64,000 nt of DNA from Pelagicoccus enzymogenes (lineage in GTDB: Bacteria; Verrucomicrobiota; Verrucomicrobiia; Opitutales; Opitutaceae). The translations under genes and the position numbers were made by a program. Positions 1 to 8,954 of the stretch are shown piece after piece. Each line of letters starts with the position of its first letter. Position 1 is the stretch's first letter. The notes under the pieces are model-generated. The model saw only the letters and a list, made by a program, of their open reading frames with translations, was not told where the DNA came from and did no database searches. Location of the stretch: positions 372,001-436,000 of the forward strand of contig NZ_JACYFG010000036.1 of the NCBI RefSeq assembly GCF_014803405.1, in the 5' to 3' direction.

Positions 1-930
1 ATCGGCGGCTTCCTCCACCTCTACATCGGTCAAGAGTCTATCGCCGTCGCCTGCGCCTCCCTCATGGGCGAGCACGACCACATGATCACCGCCTACCGCA
101 ACCACGGGCACGCCCTCGCGGTCGGCATGAACATGAACGAGTGCATGGCCGAGCTGCTCGGCAAGGCCACCGGTTGCTCCAAGGGCAAGGGCGGTTCCAT
201 GCACTTCTTCGCTCCGGACAAGAACTACTGGGGCGGCCACGGCATCGTGGGGGGACAAATCCCGCTGGGAGTTGGTCTCGCCTACGGCGTAAAGTACAAG
301 GAGCAAAAAGGCTCGGCCATGGCCTTCATGGGCGACGGAGCCATCAACCAAGGCGCCGTGCACGAAGCCTACAACCTCGCAGCCCTCTGGGACCTGCCCG
401 CCATCTTCATCATCGAGAACAACGGCTACTCCATGGGCACCTCCCAGGAGCGCTCCTCCTCCCACCCCAAGGAAGGCCTCGCCGCCCGCGCCGAGGGCTA
501 CAACATGGCTTGGGAAAACATCAACGGCGAATCCCTCTTCGCCATCCGCGACGGCGTAGGACGCGCCATCAAGCGGGCCCACGAGGAGTCCAAGCCCACC
601 ATCCTCGAGATCCACACTTACCGCTACCAAGGCCACTCCGTCGCCGACGCGAACGCCAAGAAGTACCGCACCAAGGAAGAGATCGACGACTACCGTAAGA
701 ACCACGACCCGCTCAACGTCTACCGTCTCTACCTCCTCGACGCCAAGATCATGAGCGAGGACGAAATGAAGGAGATCGACGCCGAGGCGAAGGAAGAAGC
801 AGAAGTCGCTGCCCAGTTCGCGGACGAAAGCGAATTTCCGACCGTGGAGTCCATCACCGAGGACGTCTACTGGGAAGCGGACAATCCAGAGCAGCGCACC
901 TCCCAAGGCCGCCTCTTCTTCAACGACTAA
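1..930 (+). CDS. pdhA: Pyruvate dehydrogenase E1 component, alpha subunit (5' partial)
   Basis: Thiamine-diphosphate-dependent E1 alpha subunit that, with the next gene product, decarboxylates pyruvate and passes the acetyl group to E2. The frame is open from base 1 (begins IGGFLHLYIGQE), so the true start lies left of the window; the ATG at 64 is internal. The ThDP/Mg motif is visible as GDGAINQG followed by IENN, and the family signature GKGGSMH is present. The gene is followed 24 nt later by the E1 beta gene, so E1 is the two-subunit type. The family assignment is firm. A branched-chain 2-oxoacid E1 is the main alternative, but the acetyl-specific reading fits the typical pdhA-B-C order. 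Confidence 0.95.
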   Translation: MGGFLHLYIGQESIAVACASLMGEHDHMITAYRNHGHALAVGMNMNECMAELLGKATGCSKGKGGSMHFFAPDKNYWGGHGIVGGQIPLGVGLAYGVKYKEQKGSAMAFMGDGAINQGAVHEAYNLAALWDLPAIFIIENNGYSMGTSQERSSSHPKEGLAARAEGYNMAWENINGESLFAIRDGVGRAIKRAHEESKPTILEIHTYRYQGHSVADANAKKYRTKEEIDDYRKNHDPLNVYRLYLLDAKIMSEDEMKEIDAEAKEEAEVAAQFADESEFPTVESITEDVYWEADNPEQRTSQGRLFFND

Positions 931-954
931 TTTTTACACAGGACACGATTTAAA

Positions 955-1929
955 ATGCCAGAGATCTCCTACAGACAGGCAATCAAGGACGCGCTCGCCG
1001 AAGAAATCGAGCGCGACGAAAACGTCGTCATCATCGGCGAAGAAGTGGCCCAATACAACGGCGCCTACAAGGTCACCGAAGGCCTCCTCGAGCGCTACGG
1101 ACCTAAGCGCATCGTCGACGCACCCATCTCCGAAGCCGGCTTCATCGGCATGGGCATCGGCGCTTCCATGCTGGGCGTTCGCCCCGTCATGGAACTCATG
1201 TTCTGGAGCTTCGCCTACGTGGCTTGGGACCAGATGATCAACAACGCCGGCTGCGTACGCTACATGTCCGGCGGACTCATCAACGTGCCCATCGTCATCC
1301 GCGGTCCCGCTAACGGCGGCACCAACGTGGGAGCCACCCACTCCCACACTCCAGAAAACCTCATCGCCAACATGCCTGGCCTCAAGGTGGTTTGCCCAGC
1401 GACTCCTTACGACGCCAAGGGCCTCATGAAGGCGGCCATCCGCGACAACGACCCCGTCTACGTCATGGAATCCACCCTCCTCTACGGAACCACCGGCGAA
1501 GTGCCTGAGGAAGAATACGTCATCCCGCTCGGCAAGGCCGACATCAAGCGCGAAGGCAAGGACGTCACCATCGTTTGCCACGGTCCCTCCGTTTCCGTCG
1601 CTATGACCGCCGCTCAAGTCCTCAAGGAAGAGCATGACATCGACGCCGAAGTCGTCGACTTGCGCTCAATCCGCCCGCTCGACGAAGACACCATCATAGA
1701 GTCGGTCAAGAAGACCAACCGTGCCGTGCTCGTAGAAGAAAATCGCCCCTTCTGCGGCGTAGACGCCCAAATCGCCTACACCATCCAGAACAAGGCCTTC
1801 GACTACCTCGACGCTCCGATCCAGCGCGTGTCTACGATCGACGCTCCCGCCATGTACAGCCCGGCTCTCGAGCCAGAGCAACTTCCCAAGGCGTCCAACG
1901 TCGTCGAGAAGGTTCTCGCTATCATGTAA
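955..1929 (+). CDS. pdhB: Pyruvate dehydrogenase E1 component, beta subunit
   Basis: 324-residue E1 beta subunit of normal family length. The N-terminal pyrimidine-binding domain begins EISYRQAIKDALAEEIERD and contains the GEEVAQYNGAYKVTEGL region typical of PdhB. The C-terminal transketolase-like domain contains EVVDLRSIRPLD and LVEENRPFCGV. It forms an alpha2beta2 heterotetramer with the preceding gene product. Separated by 24 nt from pdhA and 40 nt from the E2 gene, it is evidently cotranscribed with both. No Shine-Dalgarno sequence is apparent before the ATG. Confidence 0.95.
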   Translation: MPEISYRQAIKDALAEEIERDENVVIIGEEVAQYNGAYKVTEGLLERYGPKRIVDAPISEAGFIGMGIGASMLGVRPVMELMFWSFAYVAWDQMINNAGCVRYMSGGLINVPIVIRGPANGGTNVGATHSHTPENLIANMPGLKVVCPATPYDAKGLMKAAIRDNDPVYVMESTLLYGTTGEVPEEEYVIPLGKADIKREGKDVTIVCHGPSVSVAMTAAQVLKEEHDIDAEVVDLRSIRPLDEDTIIESVKKTNRAVLVEENRPFCGVDAQIAYTIQNKAFDYLDAPIQRVSTIDAPAMYSPALEPEQLPKASNVVEKVLAIM

Positions 1930-1969
1930 TCCAATTTGCCTCTAATCTCACACCAACAAATCTAGACAT

Positions 1970-3259
1970 ATGGCAACATTCATAGACATGCCGAAGCTCT
2001 CCGACACCATGACTGTCGGAACCGTCGCCAACTGGCTCAAAAACGAAGGCGACGCCATCGAGTCCGGCGACGTGATCGCGGAAATCGAAACCGACAAGGC
2101 GACCATGGAGTTGGAAGCCTTCGAGGACGGCATCTTGCTTAAACAAATCGCGAAAGCCGGCGAACAAGTCGCCATCGGAGCCCCTATCGCCGCCATCGGC
2201 GAGGAGGGCGAAGAAGTCGAAGTCCCCGACGCTCCCAAAGCCAAATCGAAGTCAAGCGACGACAAGGACGAAAAAGAAGAAGCCAAGGCCGAAGACAAAA
2301 GCGAAAAGTCGGACGACGCGAAGAGCGAAGCTTCATCCAGCGACGATTCCCGCATCAAAGCCTCTCCCCTAGCCAAGAAATTGGCCAAATCCGAGGGCGT
2401 CGATCTCTCCTCAATCAAAGGCACCGGCCCCAACGGACGCATCGTCAAGCAAGACGTGCTCGACGCCAAGAAGTCCGGCGGTTCGTCAAAGCCAGCCAAG
2501 AGCGATTCGAAGTCCAAGCCATCGGTAACGCTTCCTGGTCTCGCTATCGCGGAAGACGCAGACCTCCCCGTCTCCAGCATGCGCGGCGTTATCGCCAAGC
2601 GCCTGGTCGAATCCAAGGTCAACGCGCCACACTTCTACCTGCAGATCGAAGTCAACGCAGCCAACCTGCTCGCCACTCGCGCCAAGATCAACGCCGACCT
2701 CGCCAACGTTCCCGCCGAACACGGCGGCGGCATCAAGCTCACGGTAAACGACTTCATCCTCAAGGCCTCCGCTGAAGCCCTGCGCCGCGTTCCCACCATG
2801 AATCGCTCGTGGCAAGGCGACACCATTCGCCAAAACGGCGCGGTACACCTCGCTTTCGGCGTAGCCATCGAAGACGGCCTGCTCACGCCCGTTATCCGCA
2901 ACGCGGAGAGCAAGACGCTCAAGCAGATCGCCCTCGAAGCCAAGGAACTCATCGGCAAGGCACGCAATAAGAAGCTCAGCCCAGCCGAAATGTCGGACAG
3001 CACCTTCACGGTGACCAACCTCGGCATGTTCGGGATCTCCAGCTTCTACGGCATCATCAACACGCCCAACGCTGGCATCCTCTCCGTCGGCGCCACCGAG
3101 AACAAGCCGATCGTCAACGAAGCCGGCGAAATCGTTCCTGGCCAGATCATGACCATCGGCGTCAGCTGCGACCACCGAGCAGTGGACGGAGCCGTAGGCG
3201 CCCAGTACCTGCAAGCCCTCAAGACCTTGCTCGAGACGCCTGCCCTCTCCCTCATCTAG
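1970..3259 (+). CDS. pdhC: Dihydrolipoamide acetyltransferase (PDH E2)
   Basis: 429-residue E2 core protein. Domains in order: one lipoyl domain (about 1-80, lipoylated Lys43 in ETDKATMEL), a Lys/Asp/Glu/Ser-rich flexible linker (about 85-127), an E3/E1-binding domain (about 128-165, with KASPLAKKLAKSEGVDL and GPNGRIVKQDV), a second linker, and the catalytic acyltransferase domain (about 200-429) with the active-site motif CDHRAVDG (His402, Asp406). It transfers the acetyl group from E1 to CoA. It is the last gene of the pdh cluster here. The E3 (lpd) gene does not follow, because a terminator and an opposite-strand gene come next. Confidence 0.95.
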   Translation: MATFIDMPKLSDTMTVGTVANWLKNEGDAIESGDVIAEIETDKATMELEAFEDGILLKQIAKAGEQVAIGAPIAAIGEEGEEVEVPDAPKAKSKSSDDKDEKEEAKAEDKSEKSDDAKSEASSSDDSRIKASPLAKKLAKSEGVDLSSIKGTGPNGRIVKQDVLDAKKSGGSSKPAKSDSKSKPSVTLPGLAIAEDADLPVSSMRGVIAKRLVESKVNAPHFYLQIEVNAANLLATRAKINADLANVPAEHGGGIKLTVNDFILKASAEALRRVPTMNRSWQGDTIRQNGAVHLAFGVAIEDGLLTPVIRNAESKTLKQIALEAKELIGKARNKKLSPAEMSDSTFTVTNLGMFGISSFYGIINTPNAGILSVGATENKPIVNEAGEIVPGQIMTIGVSCDHRAVDGAVGAQYLQALKTLLETPALSLI

Positions 3260-3291
3260 GAACGGCAAACTAATTTCCAGTTTCAAAAACA

Positions 3292-3321
3292 AGCCTCACG
3301 CTCCTGCGCGTGGGGCTTTTT
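3292..3321 (+). terminator. Rho-independent terminator of the pdh operon
   Basis: A 10-bp stem (AGCCTCACGC with GCGTGGGGCT, one T-G pair) around a 6-nt loop is followed directly by TTTTT. It lies 33 nt after the E2 stop codon. Confidence 0.85.
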
Positions 3322-3385
3322 CGTGGCCAACAAAAACGAAGCAGGGCGCCGGGTCCGCTCCTGCAGCATCAACACGCGCCAAAGC

Positions 3386-5527
3386 TCAAACGCCAACCCG
3401 CTGGTTCAAGCCCTCTATCGCCAGCTTCAAGTCCGAAATCCCAAACGGCTTCGACAAAAAGCACCCGCAATCGCCCTCGTCTTCGATCAAGCCACTGATC
3501 TCGTCGTTGGAATCACCGCTCATGCGTATGATCGGCAGCTCTTCCGCCGAAGCTCGAATCGAGGCGACAACACCGTGGCCATCGACCTCCGGCATTTGCA
3601 AGTCCACCAGAGCAAGGTCGAACTCTGACTTGCGACGGGCAAACGCATCGATAGCGGCGGCTCCATCTTCCGTAACCTCGACCTCGTAGCCAAGCGATTC
3701 GAGCATGGTGCGTATCGCAAGTCTCAATACACCTTCGTCTTCGGCCAACAAAGCCAAAGGCCTCGACTTGCTGGCGTTGCGCGTGGGCGAACGAGGCAAG
3801 TCGCTATCAAAAACCAATACCAGCTCGGAGTGAACTCCCGCCACGCCAGAGCTCACGCTAACGTTTGGCGTCTTGGAAAGCGCCAGCAACTCCGCACTCC
3901 CCACCGGCTTGCCCGTATAGCTGTAGCGCAATACCGGACAGTGGCTGCCGCTGGCGCTGTTTCCTCGCTCGATCGAAAGGTAGATGCGACTCTTGAAGTC
4001 AGTCGTAACCCTGTCGGCAACACAAACCAGAGCCTCCGTGAGAGCGAAACTCAACGCGCGTGTGGAAAGGCCGAACAAACGCACCTCTTCCAAAGCGTCC
4101 ACTTCCAGCTCCACCCGCGGCGGCAATAAGCTACTCATCGACCCGTAGAGCTCGCGAACTTCGGAGCTCAACTCTATCGCCTCGATGCCATGGTTCCCCT
4201 TGTTCGCGTTCAATTGCAGCACCTCGTTCAGACAAGCGAAACTCGAGGATAGGCGCTCCAATTCTCGGATACGCTCCACAATGGCAGAGTCACCCCGGAA
4301 ATTCTCTCGAATCTGCGAGGCGTTCTTCTCCAGCTCAGCGGCAATCCGCTCCATGCGAATGCTCAACTTTTCACTCAGAGAGTTTTCCAGACCCGCTTTC
4401 CCGTCACCGTGATTGCGATCGGTGATGTCGATATGAGAACCGAAAAGGCTCGAGAGCTTACCCGACTCGTCCGGGAAAATTTCAGCGCGGCAAATCATCC
4501 AACGGTAGCCTCCGTCCCTGTGCTTCATGCGGTACTTCAGCTCCACTTCCGAAATCTCGCCACGCAAAGCTTGCCCGAACACTTCTTCAACGGCAGCGAG
4601 GTCGTCCACGAAAAGATGCGACTTGAACGCCTCCAAGGTGTTGGGGAATTCGCTGCTCGAATAGCCCAACTGCCCTTTCCACCGGTCACTAAAATGCAAC
4701 TGGTTCTTGCGCAGGTCCCAAGACCAAAGCCCTATGTTGGAAGCCTTCAAAGTGAGATCCAACCGACGCTGACTCGCCTTGTAGGCCTCTTCCGCGCGCT
4801 TGCGCTTGGAGATGTTCCGCAGCGTGATCAAAGAGCAATCACGGCCTTTCCATTCCACCGCCACCGATCGCAACTCAGCATTCGGCACCGCCGCACTTTC
4901 AGTTTGAATTTCCAATTCGACAGAGTCCGCCTCTAAAACCGCGTAGTCGAAAAGCCCCCGCACGATGTCACCCGCGCCCTTGGCAAACCAGGTTTCCGCG
5001 ACTTTGTTGATGAACAAGAGCTCGCCCTCCGGCCTCGAGACTAGGAAAAGTGCGACGTCCAAACAATGCAATAGCCCCCGGAAAATGCCCTTACCCTCGG
5101 ACGCAGTGTTTTGCTGAACCGTCTTCAACTCGCTCAGCAGCTCCCTCCTCTCGAAGGCATGATTCACCGCTTCCAGTAGACGATCCTGGTTTAGGTCCTT
5201 GTAGAAAAGGTAGTCATCCGCCGCCGACGCAGACGTATCCAGAATCACTGACTTCTCCTCGTCCTCCAACAAACAAAGCACTAGAGGCTCGTATTCGCTT
5301 TTTCGATATCGGGCCAGTACGTCAACATGGGAAATCCCATCTAAAATCCCCTTTGAAATGACTAAATCAACCCTGACATTCATCAGGGTCCGTTTCGCGT
5401 CGCGAAGGGACTCGGCATGATAGCACAAGAAGTCGTGGCGATCGGACTTCTTGAGCGATTCGAGTACTTGCTCCGCTCTTTGAGGATCAGACTCAACTAC
5501 CAAACTGGTAATCGATGATAATGGCAT
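3386..5527 (-). CDS. PAS/receiver multidomain signalling protein with degenerate kinase region
   Basis: 713 residues, cytoplasmic (no membrane segment). Domains in order: an N-terminal receiver-like fold (about 1-130) in which the usual phospho-acceptor Asp position reads Lys59 (DLVISKG); a weak PAS region (150-240); a clear PAS/PAC domain (255-372); a histidine-kinase-like segment (375-575) with no convincing H-box and no recognisable N, G1 or G2 boxes; and a C-terminal receiver (590-713) with intact acidic residues 596-598, Asp642, Ser670 and Lys693. The hybrid architecture is seen directly; loss of kinase activity is inferred. It stands alone, convergent with the pdh operon, so its partner kinase is unknown. 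Confidence 0.8.
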   Translation of the reverse strand: MPLSSITSLVVESDPQRAEQVLESLKKSDRHDFLCYHAESLRDAKRTLMNVRVDLVISKGILDGISHVDVLARYRKSEYEPLVLCLLEDEEKSVILDTSASAADDYLFYKDLNQDRLLEAVNHAFERRELLSELKTVQQNTASEGKGIFRGLLHCLDVALFLVSRPEGELLFINKVAETWFAKGAGDIVRGLFDYAVLEADSVELEIQTESAAVPNAELRSVAVEWKGRDCSLITLRNISKRKRAEEAYKASQRRLDLTLKASNIGLWSWDLRKNQLHFSDRWKGQLGYSSSEFPNTLEAFKSHLFVDDLAAVEEVFGQALRGEISEVELKYRMKHRDGGYRWMICRAEIFPDESGKLSSLFGSHIDITDRNHGDGKAGLENSLSEKLSIRMERIAAELEKNASQIRENFRGDSAIVERIRELERLSSSFACLNEVLQLNANKGNHGIEAIELSSEVRELYGSMSSLLPPRVELEVDALEEVRLFGLSTRALSFALTEALVCVADRVTTDFKSRIYLSIERGNSASGSHCPVLRYSYTGKPVGSAELLALSKTPNVSVSSGVAGVHSELVLVFDSDLPRSPTRNASKSRPLALLAEDEGVLRLAIRTMLESLGYEVEVTEDGAAAIDAFARRKSEFDLALVDLQMPEVDGHGVVASIRASAEELPIIRMSGDSNDEISGLIEDEGDCGCFLSKPFGISDLKLAIEGLNQRVGV

Positions 5528-5757
5528 TCAGGGGATTGGATAGAGGAATGTAAAATCGGAGACCATCAAGAGTGACGCGATGGCGCAAGCTGAACTACGT
5601 GCATAAGTAGACATACCTAGTACCTCACCTAGACAGACGCAGCAATCCATAGGAAGAGCGCCCGTGAAAAGGTGGGCGGATTGACTCGCCTCCTCGCATG
5701 CCCTTCCCTTCTTCTTTACTCCTCAGTCCTAGTCTCACTCTCCCCTTCTTAAAAGAT

Positions 5758-6990
5758 ATGTCGACCACTTCGCGAGCAGTCCACTCCCCAACCTCTGCTG
5801 TGCACGAAAATTCCCCCATCATCCCGAATGAAGGAACGTGGGCGGGACGAATCTGGCTCCCCGCAAGCCGAGCCGTAAACAAGCTGGCCGGCCCACGCGT
5901 GGTGGCCATCCGCGAGCAAAAGGTTTACGACTTGAGCCACAGGTTCCAGACCTTCGCCTCTCTGGTGAACGCCTCGGATCCAGTCGGCGAAATTCGCGAA
6001 GCGATCGGCACCGAAATCTGCTCCTTGCAAGAGCTTCAAAAATCCCAGATGGGATTCGAGGTCGACGAGAATCGTCAAGAAAAGGAGCAGCCCATCATCC
6101 TCGCCCCGAACGACATTCTCGCCACCAAGGCCTGCGGCGTTACCTTTATTCGCAGCCTGCTTGAACGCGTCATCGAGGAGAAAGCAAAAGGCGACCCCCA
6201 AGCCGCCACACGCGTTCGTCAGACCATTTTGGATACGCTCGGAAACGACCTCTCGCAAGTAAAGCCAGGATCCCCCGAAACCGAGGCCCTGAAAGCCAAA
6301 TTGATAGAGCAAGGTATTTGGTCGCAATACCTGGAAGTCGGGATCGGACCAGACGCAGAAATCTTCACGAAGGCCCAACCCATGTCTTCGGTCGGATACG
6401 GTGCGCAGATCGGAATTCATCCAAAGTCGAAGTGGAACAATCCTGAACCCGAAATCGTGCTCGCCGTATCCAGCCGTGGAAAGATTCTGGGAGCTACCCT
6501 AGGCAACGACGTAAACCTGCGCGACTTCGAGGGTCGCAGCGCATTGCTGCTCGGCGAGGCCAAGGACCAAAACGGATCCTGCGCCATCGGTCCCTTCGTT
6601 CGTTTCTTCGACGAGGAATTCTGCTTGGAAGACGTTGAAAACTGCGAAGTCTCCCTCGAAATCCGCGGAACGGACGGCTTTCACACGATTGGAAGCAATA
6701 AGATGCGAGAGATCAGTCGCAGTCCGGAGGAGCTCGTTAGCCAAGCGATCGGCGACAACCATCAGTATCCCGATGGATTTATGCTCTTTCTTGGAACCAT
6801 GTTCGCCCCCACAGAAGATCGCGACCAGGCAGGCGAAGGCTTCACCCACCATGTGGGAGATCAGGTAACCATAGCGAGCGAACGTCTCGGTCGCCTCGTG
6901 AATTGGGTCAACCACGCCAACGCGATCCCCCGTTGGGAGTTTGGCATCACCCAACTCATAGAATACCTGCAGAGATCCACCCAGCCCTAG
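5758..6990 (+). CDS. Fumarylacetoacetate hydrolase family protein
   Basis: 410-residue member of the FAH superfamily, divalent-metal enzymes that hydrolyse, hydrate or decarboxylate 2-oxo acids. The C-terminal half carries family-type segments (EPEIVLAVSSRGKILGATLGNDVNLRDFEGRSA, given here as residues around 225-260, and the acidic metal-binding pattern E..E about 30 residues before LGNDV). The longer relatives of this kind include sugar-acid dehydratase-like enzymes, so the substrate is open. I chose the ATG at 5758: the upstream ATG at 5698 would add 20 Ser/Pro/Leu-rich residues (PFPSSLLLSPS) that look like translated intergenic sequence. It is a single gene, convergent with the next. Confidence 0.8.
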   Translation: MSTTSRAVHSPTSAVHENSPIIPNEGTWAGRIWLPASRAVNKLAGPRVVAIREQKVYDLSHRFQTFASLVNASDPVGEIREAIGTEICSLQELQKSQMGFEVDENRQEKEQPIILAPNDILATKACGVTFIRSLLERVIEEKAKGDPQAATRVRQTILDTLGNDLSQVKPGSPETEALKAKLIEQGIWSQYLEVGIGPDAEIFTKAQPMSSVGYGAQIGIHPKSKWNNPEPEIVLAVSSRGKILGATLGNDVNLRDFEGRSALLLGEAKDQNGSCAIGPFVRFFDEEFCLEDVENCEVSLEIRGTDGFHTIGSNKMREISRSPEELVSQAIGDNHQYPDGFMLFLGTMFAPTEDRDQAGEGFTHHVGDQVTIASERLGRLVNWVNHANAIPRWEFGITQLIEYLQRSTQP

Positions 6991-7022
6991 TCCGAGTCAC
7001 GACCGCATTCGATTCTAATACG

Positions 7023-7054
7023 AAAAAAAAGAGAGGCCGGTTGAAACCGGCCTC
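7023..7054 (-). terminator. Terminator of the UDP-sugar pyrophosphorylase gene
   Basis: A GAGGCCGGTT/AACCGGCCTC perfect inverted repeat is preceded on the plus strand by eight A residues, which read as a U-run after the hairpin on the minus strand. It lies 24 nt beyond the stop of the minus-strand gene and 33 nt after the stop of the convergent gene, so it may serve both. Confidence 0.85.
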
Positions 7055-7078
7055 AGTAAACAAGAGATACGCGAGTCG

Positions 7079-8485
7079 CTAACCGATGTAGATTTCGTCG
7101 CTGAAATCGAGCTCCTGCGGCTGGCGCTTCCAAGCTTCTAAGAAGGCATCCTTGGTATCTGCATAAAGAGCCGACACTTCGATGGCCTTGTCGTATCCTT
7201 CGGGAATTTCGATACCAGCTGCTGCAAACCACTCGCGGAAAAGCTTGATCTGATCCGCCTTGCAGCTTTCCGGCGAATCCACGCCTTCCGCGTTCTTCAC
7301 CGGGCTGAAATCGTTGAGCCGTGTCGTTTCAATTACGATCGGATTGCTGGCAAATGGAATCGAGTCGAAGACGAACATCTCAAACTTGATGCCGTTAGGC
7401 GTATCCGGTTTTTGGACTTCACCGGATTCGTCAACGAAGGGGATCTTCTTGTCAGCTCGGTGGAAAGGCAAGGAAACCGAACTTCCCGGAGCGACGAGCG
7501 AGCGAGCGAAATTCACGTCGATGACATGGATCGCGATGCTACCCGCGCGGAACGAAAGCTGCCCGTCCGGATCACGCTTTGCGCAAAGCTCGTCCGGCAT
7601 ATCGCTGTATTCAACAACTTGGCTCACCCCATTCAGAACGCAAAAGTGACCGAGCTTTTCCTTTTCATAAGCCTTGGGAAGCATCTTGCTGGAAAGCGTG
7701 GAGCCCGACTTCAAGTGAAAGCCGATGAAGTAAGGGTCGACCGGCTGCACGAGCGGATTGTCGACTTGGAAGTAGCTAAGAATTTCGATCCCGTCATCCG
7801 CCATCGCCTGAAAAGATCCGCTACGGTCCAAGGCCCGCAAAGCGCCGCCGTGCCCATCAGGGCTCATGGCGATACTTCCCTTTGATTCGAGGATGATCTT
7901 TCCGTCGTGATCCACCGCTGGCATGCGGCCTTGACGGAAAAACACCACCGAGCCATCGTCCAAGCCAAAGTTGTCATTCTCTTGAAAGAACGCCACCGTA
8001 GCCGTGTGGTTGATGTCACTCGTCATGATGAACCAGGGCAGCTTGCAAGCGTAACGCACGCGAGCCGCTTGGATTTTCTCCGCGAAGACTTGAAAAAGCG
8101 TTTTATTCTTAACGGGAGTTACTGGATACGTGCCTTTTGGCCCGTCGTAGCCGAGGCGCGTGCCTTGACCGCCCGCGACCGTGAAGGCCGCCACCTTGCC
8201 AGCTTTCAAGGCTTCCTCGCCAAGCTTCTTGGCCTCCTGCCACTCCGCATCCGTATCCACATTTTCAGGAAGCGAAACATAGGGAGCCGGCTCTAGAGCG
8301 CTGAAGTCAACTCCAGCATGGTCGTTGTCGCCCTTCACCAAGGTAGCGACAAGATTGTCGAGTTCGTCGAGATCGATCTCTGCGGCTTGCGACTCCAAGT
8401 TCGCTCGCTCCTCCTCACTCAGTCCATCCCAAAAGCGGAAGACTTGTTCTTGTCCACGGGACTCGAAAAGCTGTTTTTTATCCAT
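7079..8485 (-). CDS. UDPGP-type UTP-sugar-1-phosphate uridylyltransferase (UAP1-like)
   Basis: 468 residues. The nucleotide-binding signature GGQGTRLG is at 105-112, followed by GPKGTYPV, as in the UDPGP family that includes eukaryotic UDP-N-acetylglucosamine pyrophosphorylase. NGVSQVVEYSDMP and the RAGSIAIHVIDV region match the UAP1-type sugar-binding core rather than bacterial GalU or GlmU. It makes UDP-GlcNAc or a related UDP-sugar from UTP and the sugar-1-phosphate in the cytoplasm. Exact sugar specificity cannot be read from the sequence. It has its own terminator and no evident operon partner. Confidence 0.85.
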   Translation of the reverse strand: MDKKQLFESRGQEQVFRFWDGLSEEERANLESQAAEIDLDELDNLVATLVKGDNDHAGVDFSALEPAPYVSLPENVDTDAEWQEAKKLGEEALKAGKVAAFTVAGGQGTRLGYDGPKGTYPVTPVKNKTLFQVFAEKIQAARVRYACKLPWFIMTSDINHTATVAFFQENDNFGLDDGSVVFFRQGRMPAVDHDGKIILESKGSIAMSPDGHGGALRALDRSGSFQAMADDGIEILSYFQVDNPLVQPVDPYFIGFHLKSGSTLSSKMLPKAYEKEKLGHFCVLNGVSQVVEYSDMPDELCAKRDPDGQLSFRAGSIAIHVIDVNFARSLVAPGSSVSLPFHRADKKIPFVDESGEVQKPDTPNGIKFEMFVFDSIPFASNPIVIETTRLNDFSPVKNAEGVDSPESCKADQIKLFREWFAAAGIEIPEGYDKAIEVSALYADTKDAFLEAWKRQPQELDFSDEIYIG

Positions 8486-8582
8486 AGTTCAGTGCGAATG
8501 AGCCTGCATACCTCTCAGCCAGCCGCGTCCAAGGCAACAAACTTCTCCTCACAATCCGGCGACGACCGGCAAAAGACGCAAT

Positions 8583-8864
8583 CTATCGCTCGAAACGGAA
8601 AATCAGTTCACCGTCCTTCGCATAGTTGAGCTTTGTGCGTATCACAGACTCTACATACTCGGGATCGCCTTGCAGGCTCTTCAACTGAGCTTCCCGCTTG
8701 CTAGATTCATCTTCCAGGGCGTCGTGCCGCTTGGAGAGCACAGTGTTCTCCGAACGCAGATTGTCCAAGTGTTGATAATCTCGATACAGGAACGCAGCCG
8801 CAAAAATGCCGGCCCCGATGAAGAGGACAGCAAAAAACAAGTTGGTGAATCGGCGAGCGGTCAT
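8583..8864 (-). CDS. FtsB/DivIC-family septum formation protein
   Basis: 93-residue bitopic protein: short cytoplasmic N-terminus, one membrane helix (about 7-28, LFFAVLFIGAGIFAAAF), then a periplasmic coiled coil with heptad Leu spacing (about 30-65) and a short C-terminal globular tail (DPEYVESVIRTKLNYAKDGELIFRFE). This is the FtsB/DivIC layout; the protein would join FtsL and FtsQ-like partners at the division septum. It reads divergently from the ExeA-like gene across a short AT-rich region. Confidence 0.85.
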   Translation of the reverse strand: MTARRFTNLFFAVLFIGAGIFAAAFLYRDYQHLDNLRSENTVLSKRHDALEDESSKREAQLKSLQGDPEYVESVIRTKLNYAKDGELIFRFER

Positions 8865-8897
8865 GCGAAAAGGATGCTGCTAGAAGAAACAGGTATC

Positions 8898-8920
8898 CAA
8901 TTATTGCAAAAAAATAATTG
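8898..8920. promoter_or_regulatory. AT-rich inverted repeat in divergent intergenic region
   Basis: CAATTATT and AATAATTG form perfect 8-bp arms around a 7-nt A-rich spacer. It sits in the 90-bp gap between the divergent ftsB-like and exeA-like genes, in otherwise GC-rich sequence. It could be an operator or promoter element for either gene. No known regulator can be assigned. Confidence 0.45.
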
Positions 8921-8954
8921 TAAGCCCCCAGCAATTCGCGGACATTTCGGCCCA

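Noticed and set aside
1948-2622. Long reading frames antisense to pdhC and to many other genes
   Set aside because: They mirror the codon bias of the GC-rich sense genes and show no domains; the sense frames carry clear family motifs.
5698-5757. Upstream start for the FAH-family gene
   Set aside because: It adds 20 Ser/Pro/Leu residues from a CT-rich stretch typical of untranslated sequence.
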